From: Streptomyces vilmorinianum
GTDB lineage: Bacteria; Actinomycetota; Actinomycetes; Streptomycetales; Streptomycetaceae
DNA: 64,000 nucleotides
Reading direction: 5' to 3'
Assembly (NCBI RefSeq): GCF_005517195.1
Contig: NZ_CP040244.1
Location: 3,428,001-3,492,000 of the forward strand
The translations under genes were made by a program, and so were the position numbers. Below the pieces are notes generated by a model, which saw nothing but the letters and a program-made list of their open reading frames with translations, was not told the DNA's origin and did no database searches. This document shows positions 16,874-25,228 of this stretch, one piece after another (position 1 is the first letter of the stretch; every line of letters starts with the position of its first letter).

Positions 16874-18256
16874 TCAGCAGCCGCCGCCGGCGCCGGCGCC
16901 GGGGGCGGCGCCGGTGCCGATCTGCAGGGTCGTCGGGGCGGCGCAGCAGCCGCCGCCGTCGGTCCCGCCGGCCTCGGGCTCGTCGAAGAGGCCCGCGCCG
17001 CCGCAGACTCCCGTCTCGGGCAGGGTCAGTTCGACGCGCTCGGCGGCCTCCTGGTCGCCGGCCAGGGAGGCGGCGATGGAGCGGACCTGCTCGTAGCCGG
17101 TCATGGCGAGGAACGTCGGGGCCCGCCCGTAGCTCTTCATGCCGACCAGGTACACGTCCTGCTCGGGGTGGGAGAGCTCCTTGACCCCGTGCGGGTAGAC
17201 GGTGCCGCAGGAGTGCTGGTTGGGGTCGATGAGCGGGGCGAGTTCGACCGGGGCCTGCAGGCGCTCGTCGAGGGCGAGGCGCAGCTCGGAGAGGAAGGAC
17301 AGGTCCGGGCGGAGACCGGTGAGGACGACGACCTCGTCGACGGGGTCGAGGCGGCGGCCGTCCTCGGCGACCAGGACGAGCCGCTCGCCGTCACGCTCGA
17401 TCGCCTCTGTACGGAACCCGGTGACGGCGGAGGCGTGACCGTCCTCGACGGCGGCCTTGGCGCGAAGCCCGAGCGCGCCACGGGCGGGGAGCTGGTCGGC
17501 CTCGCCGCCGCCGAAGGTGGATCCGGTGACACCCCGGCGCAGGATCCAGACCGCGTGGGTGCCCGGCGCCTCCTTCGCGAGGTCGGCGAGGAGGGCGAGC
17601 GCGGTGAAGGCGGAGGCGCCCGTCCCCACGACCGCGGTGCGCTTGCCCGCGTAACGGGCGCGCACGGACTCGATGGTCAGGTCCGGCACACGGTACGAGA
17701 TGCGGTCGGCGGCGGTGCGCTCGCCGAGGGCGGGCAGGCCGTTGCCGCCGAGCGGGTTCGGGGTGGACCAGGTGCCGGAGGCGTCGATGACGGCGCGGGC
17801 GAGGATCCGCTCCTCGCGGCCGTCGGTGTTCAGGACGTGGACGGTGAACGGCTGCTGCTCGCGGTCGGCGTCGACGACCCGGTCGCGGCCGGCACGGGAG
17901 ACGCCGGTGACGGTGGCGCCGAAGCGGACCTTCTCGCCGAGGACGTCGGCGAGCGGCTGGAGGTAGCGCTCGGCCCAGTCGCCGCCGCTCGGATACGTCG
18001 CACCGTCCGGGGCCGTCCAGCCGGTGGGGGCCAGCAGCTTCTCGGCCGCCGGGTCGACCACCTCGGACCAGGTCGAGAACAGCCGCACGTGCGACCACTC
18101 CCGGACCGCCGTGCCCGCGGCGGGCCCGGCCTCCAGGACCAGCGGCGTGATGCCGCGCTCGAGGAGCTGGGCGGCGGCCGCCAGACCGACCGGGCCCGCC
18201 CCGATCACCACGGTGGGCAGAGCGGTGGTGGACACCTCGGTAATCGACTCGGACAC
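16874..18256 (-). CDS. arsO: ArsO-type FAD-dependent oxidoreductase of the arsenic cluster
   Basis: This 460-residue flavoprotein has an FAD motif GAGPVG at residues 19-24, a second nucleotide motif VVGTGASAF near 203-211 and monooxygenase-like sequence between. The C-terminal 45 residues are rich in Gly and Cys, with single Cys residues, a Cys-Cys pair and a terminal Cys, which could bind arsenite. It is divergent from arsR and shares its operator region. Streptomyces ars clusters include such an arsO, but its reaction is not firmly established. The GTG at 18256 follows a GGGGAG site; an earlier in-frame ATG would overlap the operators. Confidence 0.82.
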   Translation of the reverse strand: MSESITEVSTTALPTVVIGAGPVGLAAAAQLLERGITPLVLEAGPAAGTAVREWSHVRLFSTWSEVVDPAAEKLLAPTGWTAPDGATYPSGGDWAERYLQPLADVLGEKVRFGATVTGVSRAGRDRVVDADREQQPFTVHVLNTDGREERILARAVIDASGTWSTPNPLGGNGLPALGERTAADRISYRVPDLTIESVRARYAGKRTAVVGTGASAFTALALLADLAKEAPGTHAVWILRRGVTGSTFGGGEADQLPARGALGLRAKAAVEDGHASAVTGFRTEAIERDGERLVLVAEDGRRLDPVDEVVVLTGLRPDLSFLSELRLALDERLQAPVELAPLIDPNQHSCGTVYPHGVKELSHPEQDVYLVGMKSYGRAPTFLAMTGYEQVRSIAASLAGDQEAAERVELTLPETGVCGGAGLFDEPEAGGTDGGGCCAAPTTLQIGTGAAPGAGAGGGC

Positions 18257-18273
18257 GATGACTCCCCATGTTG

Positions 18274-18414
18274 TTTCGACGTCTGTCGATGTCTTGCGCA
18301 CTCAGCATGGCACTTGCATCGACAAGCGTCAACATAGACATCCATCGAATTTGAGCGGGAGGGCCTGGGTCTTTGGGTCTGCTTCGACATGTGTCAACAT
18401 AGATGCATGTCGAA
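18274..18414. promoter_or_regulatory. arsO-arsR divergent control region with repeated ArsR-like operators
   Basis: Two 32-bp sites, 18318-18349 and 18383-18414, share the frame TCGACAnGnGTCAACATAGA followed by TCGAA at the right end. A third related site, TTTCGACGTCTGTCGAT, lies at 18274-18290 just before arsO. Each has TCGA-containing half sites, as expected for an ArsR dimer. The second site overlaps the arsR start codon, so ArsR bound there would block its own transcription or translation. Confidence 0.7.
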
Positions 18415-18772
18415 TGCCGTGCCGTTGCCGTTGCTGGAGCCCGAGGTCGTCCCGTGCTGCCCGCCTCTCACGGAGCGCCCCCTGAACGCGGAGGAGGCCG
18501 AGCGCACCGCGAAGATGTTCAAGGCCCTGGGTGACCCCGTACGCCTGCGCCTCTTCTCCGCGGTCGCGTCGCATGAGGGGGGCGAGGCATGCGTGTGCGA
18601 CATCTCTGACGTCGGCGTCTCCCAGCCGACCGTCTCCCACCACCTCAAGAAGCTGAAGGAGGCCGGCCTGCTCTCCTCCGAGCGGCGCGGCACCTGGGTC
18701 TACTACCGCGTCGAGCCCGCCGTCCTCGCCGCGTTGGGGCAGGTGCTCACCAAGGTCGCCGAGGCCACCTGA
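18407..18772 (+). CDS. arsR: ArsR-family arsenite-responsive repressor
   Basis: This 121-residue winged-helix repressor has the inducer site Cys62-Val-Cys64 (ACVCDISDVG), the arrangement that binds As(III), followed by the recognition helix VSQPTVSHHLKKL (71-83). A further Cys-Cys pair is at residues 17-18. The ATG at 18407 matches where relatives begin; an in-frame ATG at 18389 would add six residues inside the operator. No ribosome site precedes it, so the message may be leaderless. It probably controls itself and the divergent arsO-MFS operon. Confidence 0.92.
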   Translation: MSNAVPLPLLEPEVVPCCPPLTERPLNAEEAERTAKMFKALGDPVRLRLFSAVASHEGGEACVCDISDVGVSQPTVSHHLKKLKEAGLLSSERRGTWVYYRVEPAVLAALGQVLTKVAEAT

Positions 18773-18795
18773 ACGTCGACGGGATGACAGCTGCT

Positions 18796-18813
18796 GTTCG
18801 CTTGCGGGTCACC
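18796..18813 (+). promoter_or_regulatory. PHO-box-like direct repeat upstream of pstS
   Basis: GTTCGCT-TGCG-GGTCACC matches two GTTCACC units spaced 11 bases apart at 11 of 14 positions. This is the PhoP-binding arrangement known from Streptomyces. It lies 91 bases before the pstS start. Confidence 0.5.
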
Positions 18814-18903
18814 CTCCCCTCCGCCGCATCGGTGAGCATCTGCGCACGGGGCCGGCGGCAGTCGTGACGGCCGTACATCCGTGGATGTCCGAGGGGGATC
18901 ACA

Positions 18904-20028
18904 GTGCAGCTGCGAGGTGCGGGACGGCCATACCCGTGGAAGGGGGCGGCCGCCGCCGTGGCCGGAGCGCTGTTGCTCGCGGGCTGCGGTGCGGGTGCGT
19001 CCCAGGACGACGCCAGGCCGACTCCCGTCGAAGCCGTACCCGACATCGAGTGCCCCGAGTCCGGGAAGGTGCGCGGGTCCGGGTCCAGTGCCCAGCAGCA
19101 CGCGATGAAGCGGTGGATGCGCCAGTACCAGCTGGCCTGCAAGGGCGTGGAGCTCGCCTACAACCCGCTCGGATCGGGGGCGGGCGTCGCCCAGTTCCAG
19201 CGCGGGGCGACCGCGTTCGGGGGTACGGACCAGGCTCTGACGGACGAGGACCGGGAGATGTCCCAGGACGTCTGCCCCGGTGGACAGGCCATCGACCTGC
19301 CCATGGTGGGCGGTCCCGTCGCCATCGGTTACAACCTCCCCGGCGTGCCCGGCCTGGTGCTGGACGCCCCGACCCTCGCGCGGATCTTCGACTCGCGCAT
19401 CACGCGCTGGAACGACCCGGCCGTCCAACGCCTCAACCCCGAGGCGAAGTTGCCGGACCTGCCCGTCGTCCCGCTCCACCGGGCGGACGATTCCGGTACG
19501 ACCCAGAACCTGAACGCCTATCTCAAGGGCGCGGCACGGGAGTTCTGGCCCTATCCGGCGGACAAGAAGTGGCAGGGTCAAGGTGGCCAGTCGGCCAGCG
19601 GATCGGACGCCGTCTCCAAGGCGGTGACCCAGACCGAAGGAGCGATCGGCTACTTCGAGCTGTCCTTCGCCGCCACGCGGAAGATCGACACCGTACGCAT
19701 CGCGACGGGCGCCGCCGAGCCCGTCGCCCCGAGCACGAAGAGCGCGTCGGCGGGCATCGCCGCGGCGGAGGTCGTCGGCAACGGCAAGGACCTGGCGCTC
19801 AAGTTCGACTACAAGACCTCGGCCGAGGGCGCGTACCCGATCGTCCTGGTGACGTACGAGATCGTCTGCGACACGGGGAACGCGCCCGAAAGCCTCCCGG
19901 CGCTCAAGTCCTTCCTCGCGTACACCGCCGGCGAGGAAGGTCAGGAGCAGCTGCACTCGATCCACTACGCGCCCCTGCCGGCATCCGTCGCCGCGCAGGT
20001 CCGCGAGGTCATCAGCACCCTGAGCTGA
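18904..20028 (+). CDS. pstS: Phosphate ABC transporter substrate-binding lipoprotein PstS
   Basis: This 374-residue lipoprotein has a signal peptide ending in the lipobox LLAGC with lipid-modified Cys28. The phosphate-site motifs GSGSSAQ, GSGAGVAQF, GGTDQAL and DDSGTTQNL are in the expected order. The GTG start follows a GAGGGGG site. No pstC, pstA or pstB is next to it, so it must work with permease genes elsewhere or act as an extra binding protein. Its place between arsR and arsC suggests a link with arsenate, which competes with phosphate for uptake. Confidence 0.92.
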   Translation: MQLRGAGRPYPWKGAAAAVAGALLLAGCGAGASQDDARPTPVEAVPDIECPESGKVRGSGSSAQQHAMKRWMRQYQLACKGVELAYNPLGSGAGVAQFQRGATAFGGTDQALTDEDREMSQDVCPGGQAIDLPMVGGPVAIGYNLPGVPGLVLDAPTLARIFDSRITRWNDPAVQRLNPEAKLPDLPVVPLHRADDSGTTQNLNAYLKGAAREFWPYPADKKWQGQGGQSASGSDAVSKAVTQTEGAIGYFELSFAATRKIDTVRIATGAAEPVAPSTKSASAGIAAAEVVGNGKDLALKFDYKTSAEGAYPIVLVTYEIVCDTGNAPESLPALKSFLAYTAGEEGQEQLHSIHYAPLPASVAAQVREVISTLS

Positions 20029-20078
20029 CGCCGGCCGGGCCGCCGGTCCGTGCGGAGCTGGAACTCGGGTCGGTTCAG

Positions 20079-20120
20079 TGTCGACTGACGTCACGACAGA
20101 CTGATATCGTCGCGCATCAG
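20079..20120 (+). promoter_or_regulatory. Inverted repeats upstream of arsC (possible operator)
   Basis: TGTCG at 20079-20083 and CGACA at 20094-20098 flank the 8-bp palindrome TGACGTCA. A second inverted repeat, CTGAT/ATCAG, spans 20101-20120. The TGTCGAC part recalls the TCGACA halves at arsR. The site lies 80-120 bases before arsC. Control by ArsR is only inferred. Confidence 0.4.
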
Positions 20121-20200
20121 CGGTGGATGACACCACAGGGCGCTGATGTGATGGCGCCCGATTTCTCCGTGAGACATCCGTCAGACAAGAGAGACACCTG

Positions 20201-20614
20201 ATGCCCGAGAAGCCCTCCGTCCTGTTCGTGTGCGTGCACAACGCAGGCCGTTCCCAGATGGCCGCCGCGTGGCTGTCCCACCTGGCGGGGGACCGCGTCG
20301 AGGTCCGCTCCGCCGGCTCCGCCCCGGCCGACCAGGTGAACCCGGCCGCGGTGGAGGCGATGCGCGAGGTCGGCATCGACATGTCCGCCGAGACGCCGAA
20401 GATCCTCACGATCGACGCGGTCAAGGCGTCCGACGTGTGCATCACCATGGGCTGCGGTGACACCTGCCCCGTCTTCCCGGGCAAGCGCTACCTCGACTGG
20501 ACGCTGGAGGACCCGGCCGGTCAGGGCGTCGAGGCCGTCCGTCCCATCCGCGACGAGATCAAGAAGCTCGTCGAGGGCCTGATCGCCGAGATCGCGCCGG
20601 AGGCCACGGCATGA
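20201..20614 (+). CDS. arsC: Arsenate reductase, thioredoxin-coupled (low-molecular-weight phosphatase fold)
   Basis: This 137-residue enzyme reduces arsenate to arsenite. The nucleophilic loop CVHNAGRSQ (Cys11, Arg17) is the Cx5R motif of the fold. Cys80, Cys85 and Cys89 (TMGCGDTCP) are placed to carry the redox relay to thioredoxin. The acid loop is DWTLEDP (residues 99-105). The stop overlaps the thioredoxin reductase gene by ATGA, so electron supply and reductase are made together. Confidence 0.94.
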   Translation: MPEKPSVLFVCVHNAGRSQMAAAWLSHLAGDRVEVRSAGSAPADQVNPAAVEAMREVGIDMSAETPKILTIDAVKASDVCITMGCGDTCPVFPGKRYLDWTLEDPAGQGVEAVRPIRDEIKKLVEGLIAEIAPEATA

Positions 20615-21642
20615 GCGAGATCTCTCAGGTCTCCGAGTCGTACGCGGACTCCGAGACCGCCGAGACGTCCGGGATACGCGACGTCGTCATCATCGGCTCC
20701 GGCCCGGCCGGGTACACCGCCGCCCTCTACACCGCCCGCGCGCAGCTGAAGCCCCTGCTCTTCGGCAGCTCGATCTTCGTCGGCGGCTCGCTCACCACCA
20801 CGACCGAGGTCGAGAACTTCCCCGGTTTCCCCGACGGCGTCGAAGGCCCGGACCTCATGGACGACATGCGGGCCCAGGCCGAGAAGTTCGGCGCCGAGAT
20901 GGTCGACGACGACATCGTCTCCGTCGACCTCACCGGCGACGTCAAGCTCCTGACCGACAGCGCCGGTACCGTCCACCGCGCCAGGACCGTGATCATCGCC
21001 ACCGGCTCCGGCTACCGCAAGCTCGGCCTGCCGAAGGAGGACGAGCTGTCCGGGCGGGGCGTGTCCTGGTGCGCCACCTGCGACGGGTTCTTCTTCCGCG
21101 AGCGCGACATCGTCGTGGTCGGCGGCGGCGACACCGCCATGGAGGAGGCCACCTTCCTCACCCGTTTCGCCCGCTCCGTCACCGTCGTCCACCGACGCTC
21201 GGCCCTGCGCGCCTCCAAGGCCATGCAGAACCGCGCCTTCTCCGACGACAAGATCGCCTTCGCCTTCGACAGCGAGATCGCGGAGATCAAGGAGGAGAAC
21301 GGCATGCTCGCCGGTGTCGTGCTGCGCGACACCCTCACCGGCGCGCTGCGTGACCTCGACGCCACCGGCCTGTTCATCGCCATCGGACACGACCCGCGCA
21401 GCGAACTGTTCGCCGACCAGATCGACCTCGACGACGAGGGCTACATCAAGGTCGAGGCGCCCTCCACCCGTACGAACATCCCCGGCGTCTTCGCCGCCGG
21501 CGACGTCGTCGACCACACCTACCGCCAGGCCATCACGGCTGCGGGCTCCGGCTGCTCGGCGGCTCTGGACGCCGAGCGCTATCTGGCCGCGCTGGGCGAC
21601 AAGACCCCGGCCATGGCCGCGGTCCGATCTCCCCAGGGGTGA
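20611..21642 (+). CDS. arsT: Thioredoxin reductase of the ars cluster
   Basis: This 343-residue flavoprotein has FAD motif GSGPAG (residues 29-34), the redox pair Cys154-Ala-Thr-Cys157, NADPH motif GGGDTAMEE and the C-terminal GVFAAGD motif. It is a full-length TrxB. The ATGA overlap with arsC and the arsO/arsR neighbours match the arrangement called arsRBOCT in Streptomyces, where this gene is arsT. It should recycle the thioredoxin that regenerates ArsC. An N-terminal extension of about 20 Ser/Glu-rich residues precedes the usual start. Confidence 0.92.
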   Translation: MSEISQVSESYADSETAETSGIRDVVIIGSGPAGYTAALYTARAQLKPLLFGSSIFVGGSLTTTTEVENFPGFPDGVEGPDLMDDMRAQAEKFGAEMVDDDIVSVDLTGDVKLLTDSAGTVHRARTVIIATGSGYRKLGLPKEDELSGRGVSWCATCDGFFFRERDIVVVGGGDTAMEEATFLTRFARSVTVVHRRSALRASKAMQNRAFSDDKIAFAFDSEIAEIKEENGMLAGVVLRDTLTGALRDLDATGLFIAIGHDPRSELFADQIDLDDEGYIKVEAPSTRTNIPGVFAAGDVVDHTYRQAITAAGSGCSAALDAERYLAALGDKTPAMAAVRSPQG

Positions 21643-21643
21643 C

Positions 21644-21677
21644 GCGGCGGCGGGGGCCCACGCGCCTCGGCCGCCGC
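21644..21677 (+). terminator. Possible hairpin terminator after arsT
   Basis: GCGGCGG (21644-21650) can pair with CCGCCGC (21671-21677) across a 20-base loop, just after the arsT stop. There is no U tract. Confidence 0.4.
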
Positions 21678-21768
21678 AGGGGTGAAGGCGCAGGGGCCGG
21701 GTAGCCGCAGAGACGCGGCGCGGACGAGCACCGGACGAGTACCGGACGGGTACGGGAGGTGGAGGCCG

Positions 21769-22467
21769 ATGGCTGCGAAGGACACGCTGACGCGCTACCG
21801 CCGACGGCGTGACTTCTCGAGGACGAGTGAGCCCGAGGGGGACCGTGGCCGGTCGTCGGGGGACGAGCCGGTCTTCGTGGTGCAGATCCACGACGCCGGC
21901 ACCCTCCACTTCGACTTCCGTCTGGAAGCGGACGGAGTGCTCAAGTCCTGGGCCGTTCCCAAGGGACCGTCCACGGACCCGCACGACAAGCGGTTCGCCA
22001 CGCCGACCGAGGACCATCCGCTCGACTACCGCAGGTTCGAAGGAGTCATCCCCGGCGGGGAGTACGGCGCCGGCACGGTGATCGTCTGGGACGAGGGCAC
22101 GTACGGCAACCTCTCCACCGATCGGAGCGGACACGAGATCCCCCTCTCCGAGGCCCTCGACCAGGGGCATGCCTCGTTCCGGCTGGACGGTCACAAGCTG
22201 CACGGCGGCTACGCGCTCACCCGTATCCGTACGGACGACAGCTCCGGCCGGGAGGCATGGCTGCTGGTCAAGCACGCCGACGCACGCGCCGCTTCGGGCC
22301 ACGGAACGCCCGACCCCCGGCGAGCCCGGTCGGTACGCACCGGTCACACCCTGCGCCAGGTCGCGACCGAGGCCGAGGAGAAGGCCGAGGAGAAGGCGGA
22401 GGAGAAGGCCGGGAGCGGTGCGGCCCGTGACGGCGTCCGCGAACAACCCGTCAGGAGCACGCGATGA
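21769..22467 (+). CDS. LigD-type 3'-phosphoesterase domain protein
   Basis: This 232-residue protein is a stand-alone version of the phosphoesterase domain of LigD, which trims 3' ribonucleotides and phosphates during bacterial end joining. The metal and catalytic residues His41, His47 and Asp49 lie in HDAGTLHFDFRLE. WAVPKGPS, VIPGGEYG and a C-terminal WLLVKHAD also match. The tail has a threefold EEKAE repeat and is probably disordered. The ATG at 21769 has a GGAGGTGGAGG site. Its stop overlaps the polymerase gene by ATGA. Confidence 0.9.
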   Translation: MAAKDTLTRYRRRRDFSRTSEPEGDRGRSSGDEPVFVVQIHDAGTLHFDFRLEADGVLKSWAVPKGPSTDPHDKRFATPTEDHPLDYRRFEGVIPGGEYGAGTVIVWDEGTYGNLSTDRSGHEIPLSEALDQGHASFRLDGHKLHGGYALTRIRTDDSSGREAWLLVKHADARAASGHGTPDPRRARSVRTGHTLRQVATEAEEKAEEKAEEKAGSGAARDGVREQPVRSTR

Positions 22468-23378
22468 CCTCGACCAGGAGCATCCGGGTCGGCGGCCGGA
22501 CCGTGGAGCTGAGCCGCCCGGACAAGGTGCTGTTCCCCGGGGACGGCCTCACCAAGGCCGACCTCGCCGACCACTACCGCCGCGTCGCCCGGCGGATGCT
22601 GCCTCACCTCCGCCACCGCCCGCTGATGCTCGAACGCCACCCCGACGGCATCGACGACCCCGGTTTCATGCAGAAGGACGTCCCCGACCACTTCCCCGAC
22701 TGGATCCACCGGGCCGAACTGCCCAAGGAGGGCGGCACCGTCACGTACGTGCTCTGCGAGGACACCGCCACCCTCCTCTACCTGGCCGACCAGGCGTGCA
22801 TCACCCCTCACCGCTTCCTGTCCAAGGCCGACCGGCCCGACCACCCCGATCGCCTGGTCTTCGACCTCGACCCGCCGGGAGACGACTTCGCCCCCGTACG
22901 GCAGGCGGCGCTGCGCCTCCACGACCTCCTGGACGACGAGCTGAGCCTGCCGTCCCTGGTCATGACGACCGGCTCGCGCGGCCTGCACGTCGTCGTCCCC
23001 CTCGACGGCCGCCTCCCGTTCGACGAGGTCCGGGCCTTCGGCCGCGACGTCGCCGAGCTGCTGGCCGCCCGCCGGCCGGACGAGCTGACGACCGCGCCCC
23101 GCAAGCAGGCCCGCAAGGGCCGCCTCTACCTCGACATGCAGCGCAACGCCTACGCCCAGACGGCCGTCGTCCCCTACGCCGTCCGCGCCCGCCCCGGCGC
23201 ACCGGTCGCGGCGCCGCTGGCCTGGGAGGACGTCGACGATCCCGACCTGACCGCGCGGCGGTGGAGCCTGTCCACCGTGGACCAGCTCCTCAAGGAGAAC
23301 CCGTGGCACGCGGCACCGCGCGGCCGGTCCCTCGACGCGGCACGCCGACGACTGGCCGCCGTGGCGAGGGAGGGCTGA
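22464..23378 (+). CDS. ligD: LigD-type polymerase domain protein (archaeo-eukaryotic primase fold)
   Basis: This 304-residue protein matches the polymerase domain of LigD, which adds ribo- or deoxyribonucleotides at breaks during non-homologous end joining. The catalytic metal motif FDLDPPGDD is intact, as are the third-Asp region FLSKADRPD and the 5'-phosphate pocket around MQKDVPDHFPDWI. Ligase and Ku are not in the window, so the three LigD activities are encoded by separate genes in this organism. It overlaps the phosphoesterase gene by ATGA. Confidence 0.93.
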   Translation: MTSTRSIRVGGRTVELSRPDKVLFPGDGLTKADLADHYRRVARRMLPHLRHRPLMLERHPDGIDDPGFMQKDVPDHFPDWIHRAELPKEGGTVTYVLCEDTATLLYLADQACITPHRFLSKADRPDHPDRLVFDLDPPGDDFAPVRQAALRLHDLLDDELSLPSLVMTTGSRGLHVVVPLDGRLPFDEVRAFGRDVAELLAARRPDELTTAPRKQARKGRLYLDMQRNAYAQTAVVPYAVRARPGAPVAAPLAWEDVDDPDLTARRWSLSTVDQLLKENPWHAAPRGRSLDAARRRLAAVAREG

Positions 23379-23528
23379 CCCGGCCGCGACGGGGCGGGAT
23401 CTTCTCACGCCGACTGGGTACTCGAACGTCCCCGGCCGGATCAGCGGGAGCGGTCGGATCAGCCCGGGCGCGAGCAGGAGGACAGAGCCACCGAGAAGAA
23501 GAATCGAGACGAGCCGAGGAGATTCCCC

Positions 23529-23948
23529 ATGATCACCGCACGGGACATGATGACGCCGGACGCGACCTGCGTTCGCGCGAGCGAGACCATCGTCGAGGCC
23601 GCCCGCAAGATGGCCGAACTCGGCGTCGGCGCGCTGCCGATCTGCGGTGCCGACGAGCGGCTCCACGGGATGCTCACCGACCGTGACGTCGTCCTGAAGG
23701 TCCTCGCGGAGGGCAAGGACCCCGCCGCGTGCAAGGCCGGTGACCTCGCCCAGGACGAGATCGTCACCGTCGGCGCCGACGACACCGCCGACCAGGTGCT
23801 CCGCGTCATGAGCGAGCACCGGATCCGGCGCGTGCCCGTCATCGACCAGCACGTCCTCGTCGGCATCATCACCGAGGCCGATGTCGCCCGGACGCTGCCC
23901 GCCACTCAGGTCGGCGGCCTCGTCGCGGCCATCGCGACCGCGGCCTGA
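23529..23948 (+). CDS. Two-CBS-domain protein
   Basis: This 139-residue protein consists of two CBS motifs (residues 7-60 and 73-128), with signatures MLTDRDVV and GIITEADVA. Such Hrp1-like proteins bind adenine nucleotides and respond to stress, but the ligand is unknown. It has no BON domain, unlike the five CBS-BON proteins later in the window. A GAGGAGA site precedes the ATG. About 150 bases separate it from the ligD gene, with no structure that I recognise. Its stop lies inside a 19-bp tandem repeat. Confidence 0.88.
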   Translation: MITARDMMTPDATCVRASETIVEAARKMAELGVGALPICGADERLHGMLTDRDVVLKVLAEGKDPAACKAGDLAQDEIVTVGADDTADQVLRVMSEHRIRRVPVIDQHVLVGIITEADVARTLPATQVGGLVAAIATAA

Positions 23949-24017
23949 CCGGACCACCGCGGCCTGACCGGACCACCGCGAACGGCCCGGTCATCACCCC
24001 GGCCCGGTCATCACCCC
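23941..24017. repeat. Two tandem duplications (19 bp x2 and 17 bp x2) between convergent genes
   Basis: CGGCCTGACCGGACCACCG occurs at 23941-23959 and 23960-23978. GGCCCGGTCATCACCCC occurs at 23984-24000 and 24001-24017. Both pairs are exact. The first begins in the last codons of the CBS gene. They fill the gap to the convergent ABC permease stop. Confidence 0.9.
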
Positions 24018-24031
24018 GGACGGTCCGGGCC

Positions 24032-25228
24032 TCACGCCTTCGCCGGCGTCGCGGCCGCGGTCAGCCGGTGGTGGAGGGCCAGCGAGGCCAGCGTGAGCAG
24101 GGCGGCGGCGAAGGCGGCGAGGACGCCGAGGCGGCCCGCGATGTCGGCGACGCCGCCGTCCCGGGACAGCAGCTCCGTCCACGCGTCCACCGCCCAGGCG
24201 TGCGGCACGGCGTGTCCGGCCGTGCGCAGCCACGCGGGCACGACGGCCAGCGGCCACATGCAGCCGCCCAGCATCCCGAGCCCGATCCCGAGCGCGGGAC
24301 CGATGGCGTTCGCCTGCTCGGGCGTCCGGAACACCGCCCCCGCCAGCACGCCCGCACCCGTGCCCACCAGCGCCCACATGCCGACCAGCAGCGTGGCGGC
24401 GAGCGGGTCGCCCCAGGACACCCCGAAGGCCAGCGCTCCGATCGCGACGATCAGCGCGGACTGCACCAGGGCCAGGACCAGATACGCGCCCGTCTCGCCG
24501 AGCACCAGGGCCCGCGCCGGGACCGGGGCGGCCAGTGCCCGCTCGTACACGCCCGACTTGCGGTTCTGGACGATCACGGCCCCGGCGGCAAGGGAGTTGA
24601 TGAAGACGAACAGCACCAGCATGGTGGGGGTGCTGTAGCCGTAGCCGAGCGGGAGGATCTCGCTGGTGCCGCCGGGTGTGAGCGTGGTGATCCGTACCGG
24701 CTGGACGTGTTCCTCGGTGCTACGGGCCAGGGCGAGGCGCTCCTCGAAGTCGCCGCCCTGCCGTTCCTGCGCGAAGTGGGCGGCCTGCAGCCGGGCCGCG
24801 TGATCGGAGACGACCGCCGCGATCGAGGAGACGGCCGCGTGCCCGCTGCTGCCGCCGGGCTCGACGAGCACGGGCACCTCGACACTCCGGCCCGCCCTGG
24901 CCGCGGCGTCGAGATCGGGCGGGAGCAGGACGGCGGCGTCCAGTTCGCCGCGGCGCAGCGCGGTGCGCGCCACGTCCTCGTCGCTGTACGGGCGCGCATC
25001 GAGGCCGTCCGAGCGGTCGAGTTCCGCGGCCAGTTCGGTGGCGACGGGGCCCGCGGTGCCGGAGTGCACGACCCCGATCCGGAACTGGTCGAACCCGCCG
25101 ACGACCGCTCCGATCACGACGATGATCGCGACCGGCAGGAGCAGCATGAAGAACAGCGCGGTGCGGTCGCGCAGGGTGCGCAGCACCGTGGCGCGGGTGA
25201 TGGCGAGGGCGGTCGGGGCGGCGGTCAC
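24032..25228 (-). CDS. ABC-2 type exporter permease
   Basis: This 398-residue permease has one N-terminal helix (residues 22-42), a large extracytoplasmic domain (to about 195) and five or more C-terminal helices, the ABC-2/YhgE-like layout. The GTG at 25228 overlaps the stop of the upstream permease (GTGA). It is the third gene of an ATPase-permease-permease operon under a TetR-type gene. The substrate is unknown; such exporters often handle drugs or lipids. Confidence 0.88.
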   Translation of the reverse strand: MTAAPTALAITRATVLRTLRDRTALFFMLLLPVAIIVVIGAVVGGFDQFRIGVVHSGTAGPVATELAAELDRSDGLDARPYSDEDVARTALRRGELDAAVLLPPDLDAAARAGRSVEVPVLVEPGGSSGHAAVSSIAAVVSDHAARLQAAHFAQERQGGDFEERLALARSTEEHVQPVRITTLTPGGTSEILPLGYGYSTPTMLVLFVFINSLAAGAVIVQNRKSGVYERALAAPVPARALVLGETGAYLVLALVQSALIVAIGALAFGVSWGDPLAATLLVGMWALVGTGAGVLAGAVFRTPEQANAIGPALGIGLGMLGGCMWPLAVVPAWLRTAGHAVPHAWAVDAWTELLSRDGGVADIAGRLGVLAAFAAALLTLASLALHHRLTAAATPAKA

